A stretch of 19,355 bases of DNA from an uncultured Bacilli bacterium (GTDB taxonomy: Bacteria > Bacillota_I > Bacilli_A > RF39 > UBA660): the NCBI GenBank assembly GCA_947628075.1, contig CANQYF010000013.1:1-19355 (forward strand), read 5' to 3'. The position numbers and the translations under genes are program-made. The notes below the pieces were generated by a model. The model did not search any database. It was given only the letters and a program-made list of their open reading frames with translations, and was not told the DNA's origin. Shown here piece by piece: positions 1-7,090 of this stretch. The stretch's first letter is position 1; the number at the start of each line of letters is the position of its first letter.

Positions 1-425
1 AATCTTTCAAATTCTTGGATAACATACAATTTAAATTCTGGAGATAGCCAACTTGCAAATTCTAAAGCTATATCACTGCAAGCATAAGTTCCTCCATTAT
101 TACCTGATTTAGATATTATTCCTATTGCGTTGGTTTCTTTAATCCATTTTTGAGGCGACATTTAAAAACTATTTTTACCCGCGGAAGATTCAAAGGTCGT
201 AAATTCGACACCTTTGAAATTTTCATTGTTTAATCTTTCCCACAATCCTAAATAGGCAATAACATCTCTATTTCTCATCCAAGTTTGAATTGGAATTTTT
301 GGTTCCTCAGGATTAGCATATCTAGCCAAATCTGTAAGAGAAATATATTCTTTATTTCCTATTCTTATTACATTAATTTTATTATTATTCACATTAATTT
401 GTGATTTTATTATTTCTTTATTCAT
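1..425 (-). pseudogene. KilA-N domain protein, interrupted by an in-frame stop; runs off the left edge
   Basis: KilA-N is a DNA-binding domain of phage and mobile-element proteins. The frame starts at the ATG at 425-423, preceded by a GAGGGGG ribosome site six bases away. A longer TTG start at 440 would sit upstream of that site and is rejected. Residues such as EYISLTDLARYANPEEPK and FTTFESSAGKNSF match the family. A TAA at 164-162 follows SF. The same frame then continues directly as MSPQKW...TNAIGIISKSG...GGTYA...DIALEFASWLSPEFKLYV, the conserved second half of the domain, up to base 1. One substitution (for example AAA to TAA) explains the break. An ATG follows the stop, so re-initiation of a C-terminal piece is conceivable, but it lacks a ribosome site. 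Domain call confident; loss of function inferred. Confidence 0.8.
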
Positions 426-477
426 ATTTTTCCCCCTCAATTACTAAGATTATTTTATCATAAATTATTGAATAATA

Positions 478-516
478 AAACTCGAACTTATCAAATAATT
501 TAAAAAGTCCGAGTTT
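478..516 (-). terminator. intrinsic terminator after tRNA-Thr
   Basis: On the minus strand AAACTCGGACTT (516-505) pairs over 12 positions, with one G-U, with AAGTTCGAGTTT (489-478). The stem is followed by TATTATT. It lies 11 bases past the tRNA 3' end and is oriented to end the tRNA transcript. Confidence 0.7.
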
Positions 517-526
517 CCTATCAATC

Positions 527-600
527 TGGTGCCAAATGTGAGAATCGAACTCACAGCTAAGCATTACGAGTGCCTTGTTTTGCCATTAAACTAATTTGGC
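527..600 (-). tRNA. tRNA-Thr (anticodon CGU)
   Basis: A full cloverleaf can be drawn on the minus strand. The acceptor stem GCCAAAT/ATTTGGC is perfect, and the D stem is GTTT/AAAC. The anticodon stem AGGCA/TGCTT has one G-U and a seven-base loop CTCGTAA. The variable loop is AGCT, the T arm is GTGAG-TTCGATT-CTCAC, the discriminator is A, and CCA is encoded. The anticodon CGT (568-566) reads ACG, threonine. The mature 5' end lies two bases beyond the T-run of the kinase terminator, so no room remains for a separate promoter between them. The tRNA must be made by read-through or from a promoter inside the kinase gene. Confidence 0.93.
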
Positions 601-601
601 G

Positions 602-622
602 AAAAACTAACTTTTAAGTTAG
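602..622 (-). terminator. terminator overlapping the kinase stop codon
   Basis: On the minus strand CTAACTT (622-616) and AAGTTAG (613-607) form a compact hairpin followed by five T's (606-602). The kinase stop codon TAA (621-619) lies in the left arm. The tRNA gene begins at 600. Confidence 0.6.
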
Positions 623-1776
623 CTTAATTGTCTGCATTTTCCTTTATGTTTTAAATAACAATTATTAATATATTCATTAATATATGTCATATTTTTTTCT
701 ATTTCTTTAACCAATTTTAATTGATTTTGAGCTCTTTCTAAATTATGTTTTGGCCTTTTTGCATCTACTTTAAAATAAATATCGCCACATATATAATCGT
801 CTAAGAATCTAATTGCTAACTCTAAAGTAATGATTTTTATAGATTCCCCCATTAAACGGACTTCTTCTTCCGTAATACAAGAGGCCATTTCACTTAAAAA
901 GCCATCCGTATAAGCTTCAAATAATTCTAAATTTAACCCCACTTTATTTAAATCCGTTTCATTTTCAAATGCCGTAGCAGCAGTTGAACGAATACCATCA
1001 CCATAATCAAAAAGTAAACTACCAGGCATAACAGTATCTAAATCGATAACAGCTAAAAATTCATTAGTATCTTTATCCATCATTACATTATTAGCTTTTG
1101 TATCATTATGAGTAACACGCCAAGGAATCCTGTTTTCTTTTAATGCATTTATTATGGTCTCGTAACAATCCTTATGCTCATAAATAAAATCATATTCATA
1201 AGTAATTTCTCGTGCTCTTCTTTTAAAATCTCTTCTTAAATCTTTTTGCAGTTTAATATACCTTTTAGGAGTATCATGAAAATCCGGAATTGTTTCTTCT
1301 AAACAGTCCATTGGAAAATCTCTTAATAACATTTGAAAATTACCAAAAGCTTGGCCAATTTTATAAGCAAGGTCTACACTATTTACAATATCATATGATT
1401 TAGCATTTTCAATAAAATCATATACTCTATAATAATCCCTTTCTTCATCAGTTATTATATAGCAGTATATATCATCACCCTTAGTTTTTCTTAAATGCAA
1501 AGCCTTATGAACATTATCGTTCATCGCCATTAATTCTTTTTCTAAATGCTTAGTTACATTATCAATATTATGCATTAAAATATTGGGATCAGTAAAAACA
1601 GCCGTATTAATTTTTTGAATAATATAACGTCGAATTTGTCCATCATCTTCTTGCATACTTATAACGTAAGTATTATTGATATTACCGGTATGATTATCCT
1701 CAATATCTATGCATCTTCCTTTAATATCATAATTTCTGATTATTTTCTCTATTTTATTTGTTGTTTCTTCACTCAT
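619..1776 (-). CDS. APH-fold sugar kinase, NahK-like
   Basis: This is a cytoplasmic small-molecule kinase of the aminoglycoside phosphotransferase fold. It is closest in pattern to N-acetylhexosamine 1-kinase (NahK/LnpB), which phosphorylates GlcNAc/GalNAc at C1. At 385 residues it is slightly longer than NahK. Seen: an N-terminal nucleotide loop DNHTGNINNTYVI (about residues 28-39), YIIQKIN, the catalytic loop THNDTKANNVM (H223, D225), and the metal-binding AVIDLDTVMPG (D247) followed by LLFDYGDGIRSTA. Start: AAGGTG lies about seven bases before the second of two adjacent ATGs (1776); an ATG at 1779 and longer in-frame starts are less well placed. It is monocistronic, between its own promoter-like site and a terminator. 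No lacto-N-biose or GNB genes are nearby, so the exact sugar is not known. Confidence 0.78.
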   Translation of the reverse strand: MSEETTNKIEKIIRNYDIKGRCIDIEDNHTGNINNTYVISMQEDDGQIRRYIIQKINTAVFTDPNILMHNIDNVTKHLEKELMAMNDNVHKALHLRKTKGDDIYCYIITDEERDYYRVYDFIENAKSYDIVNSVDLAYKIGQAFGNFQMLLRDFPMDCLEETIPDFHDTPKRYIKLQKDLRRDFKRRAREITYEYDFIYEHKDCYETIINALKENRIPWRVTHNDTKANNVMMDKDTNEFLAVIDLDTVMPGSLLFDYGDGIRSTAATAFENETDLNKVGLNLELFEAYTDGFLSEMASCITEEEVRLMGESIKIITLELAIRFLDDYICGDIYFKVDAKRPKHNLERAQNQLKLVKEIEKNMTYINEYINNCYLKHKGKCRQLS

Positions 1777-1873
1777 CATTATCACCTTTAATTTAGGCAT
1801 TTCTTTAGCATATAAAACTTTTAGCAAAACAATCTTAAATTTATTTCACTTAACTTTTTCACTACTAATTTTT

Positions 1874-1902
1874 ATAATATTTAAATTGCCAATTTTTTAC
1901 AA
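1874..1902 (-). promoter_or_regulatory. putative promoter of the kinase gene
   Basis: On the minus strand TTGTAA (1902-1897) and TATTAT (1879-1874) are separated by 17 bases, about 100 bases upstream of the kinase start. The surroundings are very AT-rich, so chance matches are possible. Confidence 0.4.
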
Positions 1903-1980
1903 ATTATTTTTAGAAATTTTACATTACTCTTTCTTATCTTTTTTTAATTTTATAATGTAATATAATTTCTGTTAAATAAG

Positions 1981-2001
1981 GAAAGACAATAAAAGTCTTT
2001 C
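1981..2001 (-). terminator. hairpin, probable uvrC terminator
   Basis: GAAAGAC (1981-1987) and GTCTTTC (1995-2001) form a 7-bp stem with a 7-base loop. It lies about 60 bases past the uvrC stop and is followed on the minus strand by the weakly T-rich CTTATTT. The rest of the 1777-2061 gap is AT-rich spacer with the kinase promoter and no gene. Confidence 0.45.
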
Positions 2002-2061
2002 GCTAAATTCATTGTAACATAAGAATTACTCATAATCAATTAATTAATTGTAACTTAACAC

Positions 2062-3849
2062 TTATAAATCTTTACTGTTTTGGGCATTATCTTTACTAAT
2101 TAAATAATCTTTTAACTCTTTAGCGACATTTAAAGGAATTATTTCACTTAATTCTTCTAAACTCGCATTTTTTATATTATTTAAATTACCATATTTTTTT
2201 ATTAATTCTTTCTTTCTAACATTACCTATTCCATCAATATTTTCAAGAACACTACTAATACTTCCTTTACTTCTTAATGTTTTATGATAAGTAATCGTAA
2301 AACGATGCACTTCGTCTTGAATACGTGTTAAATAGTGAAAAATATTACTATCTTTATCAATTGGAATAATATTATAATTATCACCATCAACTAGTTCACT
2401 CGTCCGATGTTTATCATTTTTCTTAAGTCCCACGACTTTCAGATGTAAATTTAAACTTTTTAAAGTATCAAGACAAGCATTTATTTGATTTATTCCTCCA
2501 TCTACTATTATTAAATCTGGCATTTCCGTTTTATCTAAAAGAGCTCGGTAGTATCTGCGATAGATTACTTCTTTCATAGTATTATAATCGTCATTTTTTT
2601 CTAGGCTTATTTTATATTTCCGATATTCTTTTTTACATGGAACACCATCTTTAAAAACTACCATGCCACTAACTGAAAAAGTACCAAATAAATTAGAATT
2701 ATCAAAAGCATCAATTCTTCTTAAATTTTCTAAATTTAAGAATTTTCTTAATTCTTCATTGGCATCGGTGGTACGCATTTCTTCTCTAAGAGCTTGGGTT
2801 ATTTCATTTTCTAAGAATATTTTAGCGTTTTCTATCGCCATATCTAATATTTTTTTCTTAATACCTTTAACAGGAATCAAAAAATTGGTATTAACAAGTT
2901 CACTTAAAACTTCTTTATTAATTTCTGCTGGAATTAAAACTTCTCGTGGTACTTCATGTCTTAAATAAAAATTTAATATATAAAAATTAAGTTCATCTAA
3001 AGAATCCAATTTAATCGTTAAAAGTTCATTATGACTACCAATAAGTTTATTATTACGAATAAATAAAATATTTATACCAATATGCCCTTTATCTATAAAA
3101 TAACCAATTATATCTCTATTAACAAAATCATGTAATTCTACTTTTTGTTTATCTAAAACAATATTAATAAATTTTAATTCTTCAGTTAACTCTTTCGCTA
3201 CTTCATAATTTAAAGAATCTGAGTAAGCATTTATTTTTTCCATTAGCTTATCTTTAATTATTTTATCATTACCACGTAAAAATCCTAGTATTTCTTGTTC
3301 CATTTGTTTTAATTTATCTAATGAAACATTTTTTGTACAATAACCAAGACATTCACCAATATGATAATATAAACATACTTGCTTTGGCATTCCTTCACAT
3401 TTTTTTAATGGATATAAACGATTAATTAATTTAACTATTCTTCTAGCTGCATAAGCATTAGGAAAAGGTCCAAATATTAATTTCTTATCTTTTCTTTTAA
3501 TATTTAAGTATCTTGATACTTTAACTTTAGGATAAGGTTTGGCAATGTATTCAATATATGGATAACTTTTATCATCCTTAAGTAATATATTATATTTAGG
3601 ATTATATTCTTTAATTAAATTTATTTCAGTTATAAACGCTTCCGTTTCGGAATTTGTGACAATATAAGTAAAATCAGCAACTTCGGAAACCATTTTTCTA
3701 GTTTTTCCTGTAACTGTCCCTTTAAAATAACTATTAACTCTTTTATACAAATCTTTAGCTTTACCAACATATATTACTATCCCATTTTTATCTCGCATTT
3801 GATAGCTACCTGGTAAATGGGGAACTAATTTTAACTTTTCCTCAAACAT
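2062..3849 (-). CDS. uvrC: excinuclease ABC subunit C
   Basis: UvrC makes the dual incisions around bulky DNA lesions in nucleotide excision repair, recruited by UvrB. The length of 595 residues is normal. Domain order is complete: an N-terminal GIY-YIG nuclease (GSYQMRDKNG, then IYVGKAKDLYKRVNSYF, about 13-45), a Cys-containing middle (CLYYHIGECLGYC), a UVR/UvrB-binding helix pair near 200-235, and the RNase H-like C-terminal nuclease. That nuclease carries the expected acidic motifs RIDAFDNSNLFG and IIVDGG and the histidine motif DEVHRFTITYHK. It ends in a helix-hairpin-helix (ENIDGIGNVRKKELIKKYG). Start: GGTGA lies five bases before the ATG at 3849; GTG codons at 3861 and 3858 overlap this site and are less likely. 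It is divergent from the IMPACT-family gene. Confidence 0.97.
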   Translation of the reverse strand: MFEEKLKLVPHLPGSYQMRDKNGIVIYVGKAKDLYKRVNSYFKGTVTGKTRKMVSEVADFTYIVTNSETEAFITEINLIKEYNPKYNILLKDDKSYPYIEYIAKPYPKVKVSRYLNIKRKDKKLIFGPFPNAYAARRIVKLINRLYPLKKCEGMPKQVCLYYHIGECLGYCTKNVSLDKLKQMEQEILGFLRGNDKIIKDKLMEKINAYSDSLNYEVAKELTEELKFINIVLDKQKVELHDFVNRDIIGYFIDKGHIGINILFIRNNKLIGSHNELLTIKLDSLDELNFYILNFYLRHEVPREVLIPAEINKEVLSELVNTNFLIPVKGIKKKILDMAIENAKIFLENEITQALREEMRTTDANEELRKFLNLENLRRIDAFDNSNLFGTFSVSGMVVFKDGVPCKKEYRKYKISLEKNDDYNTMKEVIYRRYYRALLDKTEMPDLIIVDGGINQINACLDTLKSLNLHLKVVGLKKNDKHRTSELVDGDNYNIIPIDKDSNIFHYLTRIQDEVHRFTITYHKTLRSKGSISSVLENIDGIGNVRKKELIKKYGNLNNIKNASLEELSEIIPLNVAKELKDYLISKDNAQNSKDL

Positions 3850-3899
3850 ACTCTTCACCACTTTAATGTATCCACTAATATCTTTCCCATTTCGTATAA

Positions 3900-3928
3900 A
3901 TTATACCATAAATAAAATTATATGATAA
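3900..3928 (-). promoter_or_regulatory. uvrC promoter, extended -10
   Basis: On the minus strand TTATCA (3928-3923), 17 bases, then TATAAT (3905-3900), preceded by TGG as in extended -10 promoters. It lies 50 bases upstream of the uvrC start. No LexA-type box is seen. Confidence 0.6.
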
Positions 3929-3949
3929 AATAAATTTGGGTGAATAGTT

Positions 3950-4306
3950 ATGAAATTAATTAACACTTATACTTTAGAAGTTAAAAAATCGAAATTTATT
4001 TCTTATTATTATGAAGTAAATTCTAAAGAAGAAGTCGAAACAGTTTTAGAAAAAGTAAAAAAAGAACACAAAAAAGCTAAACATATTCCTTATGCTTATA
4101 AAATTGATAACTTAATTAAAAAAAGTGATGATAAAGAGCCAAGCAATACGGCTGGTACACCAATTTATAATATCATTATTCAAAATAATTTAAATAATGT
4201 CTTAATTCTAATTGTTAGATATTTTGGGGGCACGCTTCTTGGCGCCGGACTACTTACAAGAACATATTTAAATAGTGCCAAAGAAGTAATAAAAAAAGTG
4301 GATTAA
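3950..4306 (+). CDS. IMPACT/YigZ-family protein, N-terminal domain only
   Basis: This is the UPF0029/IMPACT N-terminal domain, a widespread family whose bacterial members are tied to translation regulation but have no settled biochemical role. Seen: KSKFISYYYEVNSKEE at the N-terminus, HIPYAYKID, the motif SDDKEPSNTAGTPIYNII, and the signature RYFGGTLLGAGLLTRTY near the end. At 118 residues it lacks the roughly 80-residue C-terminal ferredoxin-like domain (DUF1949) of full YigZ, which is about 200-215 residues. The stop is clean and followed by a terminator, so this looks like a short family form rather than a broken gene. GGGTG lies seven bases before the ATG. It is convergent with the thioredoxin gene, with no base between the stop codons. 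Confidence 0.85.
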   Translation: MKLINTYTLEVKKSKFISYYYEVNSKEEVETVLEKVKKEHKKAKHIPYAYKIDNLIKKSDDKEPSNTAGTPIYNIIIQNNLNNVLILIVRYFGGTLLGAGLLTRTYLNSAKEVIKKVD

Positions 4307-4328
4307 TTAATTTCCACTTATTTTTTTG
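4290..4328. terminator. bidirectional terminator at the convergent stops
   Basis: AAGTGGA (4296-4302) pairs with TCCACTT (4313-4319), flanked by an A-run on the left (4291-4297) and ATTTTTTT on the right (4320-4327). Either strand therefore reads stem then T-run. Both adjacent stop codons (4304-4306 plus strand, 4309-4307 minus strand) sit in the loop. Confidence 0.8.
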
Positions 4329-4612
4329 TAGATATCTTTTATTTCTTCCGGTGTTCTATAGCCAATTTCTTTTTGCATTACTACACCATCTTTATAAAAA
4401 CATAATGTAGGAACACTCATAATGCCAAATTTTCGAGCTAAATCAGGAAATTTATCAGCATCCACTTTTAAAATTTCCATATAATCTATCTCTTCTAAAA
4501 TACTAGCAAGCATTTTACATGGACCGCACCATTCCGTATAGAAATCAACTAAGGTAATACCTTTTTCAGTTAAAAGATCATAATCTTCTTCTTTTTCTAA
4601 ATGTTTAACCAT
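4307..4612 (-). CDS. trxA: thioredoxin
   Basis: Thioredoxin is a cytoplasmic disulfide reductant for ribonucleotide reductase and many other proteins. The 101 residues match a standard single-domain thioredoxin. Seen: VDFYTEWCGPCKM with the redox pair C29 and C32, KVDADKFPDLARKFGIMSVPTL with the conserved cis-proline, and FYKDGV near the end. Its ATG lies inside the last codons of the cvpA-like gene (ATGGTTAA shared, 8-base overlap), so translation is probably coupled. A GGAG lies about 12 bases upstream, inside the upstream gene. In Bacillus trxA also lies just before uvrC. Confidence 0.95.
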   Translation of the reverse strand: MVKHLEKEEDYDLLTEKGITLVDFYTEWCGPCKMLASILEEIDYMEILKVDADKFPDLARKFGIMSVPTLCFYKDGVVMQKEIGYRTPEEIKDIYKKISGN

Positions 4613-5309
4613 AGAAAGTTACATCTCCAACTTCAATTTTACCAGTATCAACAAGTTCTTGAGCTTTTTCTCTAGTTATTAATCCATAACTGATTTCTGT
4701 TTGTAAAATATAAAGATTCATTTCTCTTACTTCAGTTTTATTTTCTTTGTCATAATCTTTTACTTCATTATAAATATCTCTTGCGGCATTAGTTGCGCCA
4801 TATAAATAATTACCTAATATTGGTGTATGGTCTAGGATAAAATTACTAGTTTTACTATCACCGATTAAATTTGCAGTTAAATTAAATGATCCTAAAACAA
4901 ATAGAACTATAAAGACAAATGCCCATGATTCAAGGAAACCTAGAATAGCTCCACCTATTTTAGAAGGTATAACCCATATAACTGTGAATTTTAATAAGGT
5001 ATCAATAAATCCCGTAACCGCAATAATAATATTTAAAACACAATATAATAAGATAAATATAACAATAAAAGATATTACATTGTAAATTAAAATATTAATT
5101 GAAGTCAAACCTTCAAATCCAACGTAGTTAAAAAATGGCAATTTCTCAATTAAAAACTCTGCTAAATAATATCTTAATGAATATGAAATAATAATAATAG
5201 CTACAAGGCCAATAAAATTCACTAAAGTTTTTATAAGTCCTTTCTTAAATCCAACATATGTGCCCAACAAAATAAAAATTATAATAAGAATGTCTACTAC
5301 TGTTTTCAT
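4605..5309 (-). CDS. CvpA-family membrane protein
   Basis: CvpA-family integral membrane proteins have no settled role; the name comes from colicin V production in E. coli. The 234 residues show four hydrophobic segments: about 4-22, 27-47, 68-100 (long) and 119-145. The N-terminus has the family pattern VVDILIIIFILLGTYVGFKKG, and a polar tail of about 85 residues follows. AGGAG lies nine bases before the ATG. It overlaps trxA downstream and is divergent from rnhC. In Bacillus this gene (yshB) sits between zapA and polX-mutS2; here those neighbours are absent. Confident in family, not in function. Confidence 0.85.
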   Translation of the reverse strand: MKTVVDILIIIFILLGTYVGFKKGLIKTLVNFIGLVAIIIISYSLRYYLAEFLIEKLPFFNYVGFEGLTSINILIYNVISFIVIFILLYCVLNIIIAVTGFIDTLLKFTVIWVIPSKIGGAILGFLESWAFVFIVLFVLGSFNLTANLIGDSKTSNFILDHTPILGNYLYGATNAARDIYNEVKDYDKENKTEVREMNLYILQTEISYGLITREKAQELVDTGKIEVGDVTFYG

Positions 5310-5336
5310 AATTTATCATCTCCTATATTAAATTAT

Positions 5337-5364
5337 ATTATAATTCTAATGAAAAATAAAGCAA
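5337..5364 (-). promoter_or_regulatory. putative promoter of cvpA-trxA
   Basis: On the minus strand TTGCTT (5364-5359), 16 bases, then TATAAT (5342-5337), 28 bases before the cvpA start. The ATTATAAT core is palindromic and could also serve the divergent rnhC gene. The -35 match is weak. Confidence 0.4.
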
Positions 5365-5393
5365 ATTATGTTAAAATAAATTCGAGGTGTAAA

Positions 5394-6320
5394 ATGACTA
5401 TTGTATTTAAAGTATCAGAAAATTTAAAAAATAAAATTATTAAATATTACGAAAATTTGAAAAAAGAAAAAACTCCTCCCTATGCCATTTTTCAAGCCCA
5501 AGATGCTGATACTACTATTACTATGTACGAAAGTGGAAAAATTATGTTTCAAGGTGTATCAGCTGACATAGATGCCGGCATATGGATTGATTTAGAAAAA
5601 AAATTAAACAATCGTATTATTAATATAGATGGAACAGAAACAAAGGCAAAAGAAACGTCTTCTAAAAATGATTTCTTAAATTTATCCACGATTGGCTCTG
5701 ATGAAGTTGGAACTGGTGACTTTTTTGGCCCCATAGTAGTTACTGCTACTTTTGTATCTACTAAAGATTTTGAATTTTTGAAAGAACTAGGTGTCAAAGA
5801 TTCTAAAAAAATAACAGATGAAAAAATAAAAGAAATTGCCCCTCAGATAATGAAACGGATTCCATACGTTACAACTATTTTAGATAACAAAACTTATAAT
5901 GAAAATTATAGTCAAAAAAATAATATGAACAAATTGAAAGCTATTTTACACAACAAAGCCTTATTTGAACTAAAAAGCAAAAATAATTTCAACTATGCCA
6001 AAATTGTTATCGATGAATTTTGTAGTAAAGAAAATTTCTATAAATATATAGAAAGCGTTCCTGATAAAGTTATGCACATTACTTTTATGACCAAAGCAGA
6101 AGATAAAGTATTAAGTGTTGGGTGCGCTTCCATTATTAGTAGATATATTTTCTTAAGAAAAATGGATGAATTATCCGATAGCATTCATATTCCATTACCT
6201 AAAGGTGCAGGTGAAAATGTCGATAAAATTGCTAAAGAAATTAAAGAAAAGTATGGAATAGAAAAATTAAATGAACTTGCCAAAATGAACTTTAGTAATG
6301 TAAAAAGATTAGATGATTAA
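5394..6320 (+). CDS. rnhC: ribonuclease HIII
   Basis: RNase HIII removes the RNA strand of RNA-DNA hybrids and primers; it is typical of Bacillota. At 308 residues it has the two expected parts. An N-terminal TBP-like substrate-binding domain (about 1-85) includes the pattern SGKIMFQG. The RNase HII-like catalytic domain starts at STIGSDEVGTGDFFGPIVV, where D103 and E104 are the first two acidic residues. LGVKDSKKI and IVIDEFCSKE with a further acidic residue follow, and then the GCASIISRY motif. Start: GAGGTG four bases before the ATG at 5394; a start 45 bases upstream has no ribosome site. It is divergent from cvpA as part of a conserved Bacillota neighbourhood and ends at a shared terminator. 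Confidence 0.96.
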   Translation: MTIVFKVSENLKNKIIKYYENLKKEKTPPYAIFQAQDADTTITMYESGKIMFQGVSADIDAGIWIDLEKKLNNRIINIDGTETKAKETSSKNDFLNLSTIGSDEVGTGDFFGPIVVTATFVSTKDFEFLKELGVKDSKKITDEKIKEIAPQIMKRIPYVTTILDNKTYNENYSQKNNMNKLKAILHNKALFELKSKNNFNYAKIVIDEFCSKENFYKYIESVPDKVMHITFMTKAEDKVLSVGCASIISRYIFLRKMDELSDSIHIPLPKGAGENVDKIAKEIKEKYGIEKLNELAKMNFSNVKRLDD

Positions 6321-6322
6321 CA

Positions 6323-6358
6323 AAAAGAAGAAAACATTAAACTCTGTTTTCTTCTTTT
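6323..6358. terminator. long bidirectional terminator between rnhC and the wall hydrolase
   Basis: AAAAGAAGAAAACA (6323-6336) pairs perfectly over 14 bp with TGTTTTCTTCTTTT (6345-6358) across an 8-base loop. It serves both convergent genes and overlaps the last codons and stop of the minus-strand gene. Confidence 0.8.
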
Positions 6359-6990
6359 AAAATATTAAAATAATTATTTCCGTTTTCACTAAATGATTCA
6401 CTATTACTTATTTTAATACTATGAGATCTAAATGATAGATAATTATGCATTATTTTTTCTGAATATAAGAAATCAATAATTGCACGATATCCTTCACCAC
6501 TTATATCATTCATGTGTTTTTTGTAACTTCCACTCTTATAAACAGTAAATTGATTTGGGGAAATAGCTTGATAATAAAGGTTCATTCCTTTGTCTTTTCC
6601 ATATTTATTACTAATTGATTTAACCCAGTTTTTACTATGCGTACGATTATAGATGGTATTAATAACAGCATAAGCATCTTCATAAGAATTTTGTTCTGCT
6701 TCACTTAGAGTTATACCCACTAAAACTTTAAACTCTTTTTCAGTTAAATTATAATTTTTTAAAATTTCTTGTCTTTTATCAGCAAGCGTTAATGCTTTTG
6801 TGATATAAGAATCCATTTTAGTAATAGTTACTTTATTTATAATTTCCTTAGGTGTTGGTACTACTAATAATATAGTAAATAAATATATTACTGGTAATAT
6901 TAAATACTCTAAATTATATTTTAAAATTTTTCTTTTTACGCAACTCCACAACTTGTGGAGGACATATGCGCTTTCAACTAATTTATTCAT
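6337..6990 (-). CDS. SleB-like cell wall hydrolase, membrane-anchored
   Basis: This is a probable peptidoglycan hydrolase of the SleB/Hydrolase_2 family (lytic transglycosylase-like), acting outside the membrane. Of 217 residues, about 29-45 form one hydrophobic segment (LILPVIYLFTILLVV) that would anchor it, and the catalytic-type domain follows at about 85-200. Seen: VGITLSEAEQNSYEDAYAV, with the candidate catalytic Glu in the SEAE stretch, then INTIYNRTHS and YYQAISPNQFTVYKSG. These match the family order E...AV.NVI.NR...QF. In spore formers SleB acts in germination, but nothing here shows sporulation. Two adjacent ATGs (6993, 6990) follow AGGGGG; 6990 has the better spacing. A consensus promoter lies just upstream. 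The family call is by motif order, so moderately sure. Confidence 0.66.
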   Translation of the reverse strand: MNKLVESAYVLHKLWSCVKRKILKYNLEYLILPVIYLFTILLVVPTPKEIINKVTITKMDSYITKALTLADKRQEILKNYNLTEKEFKVLVGITLSEAEQNSYEDAYAVINTIYNRTHSKNWVKSISNKYGKDKGMNLYYQAISPNQFTVYKSGSYKKHMNDISGEGYRAIIDFLYSEKIMHNYLSFRSHSIKISNSESFSENGNNYFNILKEENRV

Positions 6991-7016
6991 CATTATCCCC
7001 CTGAATGAACAAAATA

Positions 7017-7045
7017 ATTATAGCATATATTTAATATTATGTCAA
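7017..7045 (-). promoter_or_regulatory. consensus promoter of the SleB-like gene
   Basis: On the minus strand TTGACA (7045-7040), exactly 17 bases, then TATAAT (7022-7017), 24 bases before the start codon. Both hexamers are perfect sigma-A matches, suggesting strong vegetative expression rather than sporulation control. Confidence 0.9.
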
Positions 7046-7090
7046 ATTGTGTAAAAATATTCGGGCTATTTTACCAGAAATTAACAATTT

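Noticed and set aside
2011..2060. Two ATTGTAAC words as a direct repeat or operator.
   Set aside because: They are short, AT-rich and imperfect, so likely chance.
2663..2968. Plus-strand open frame inside uvrC.
   Set aside because: It is antisense to a well-conserved coding region, with low-complexity composition and no family resemblance.
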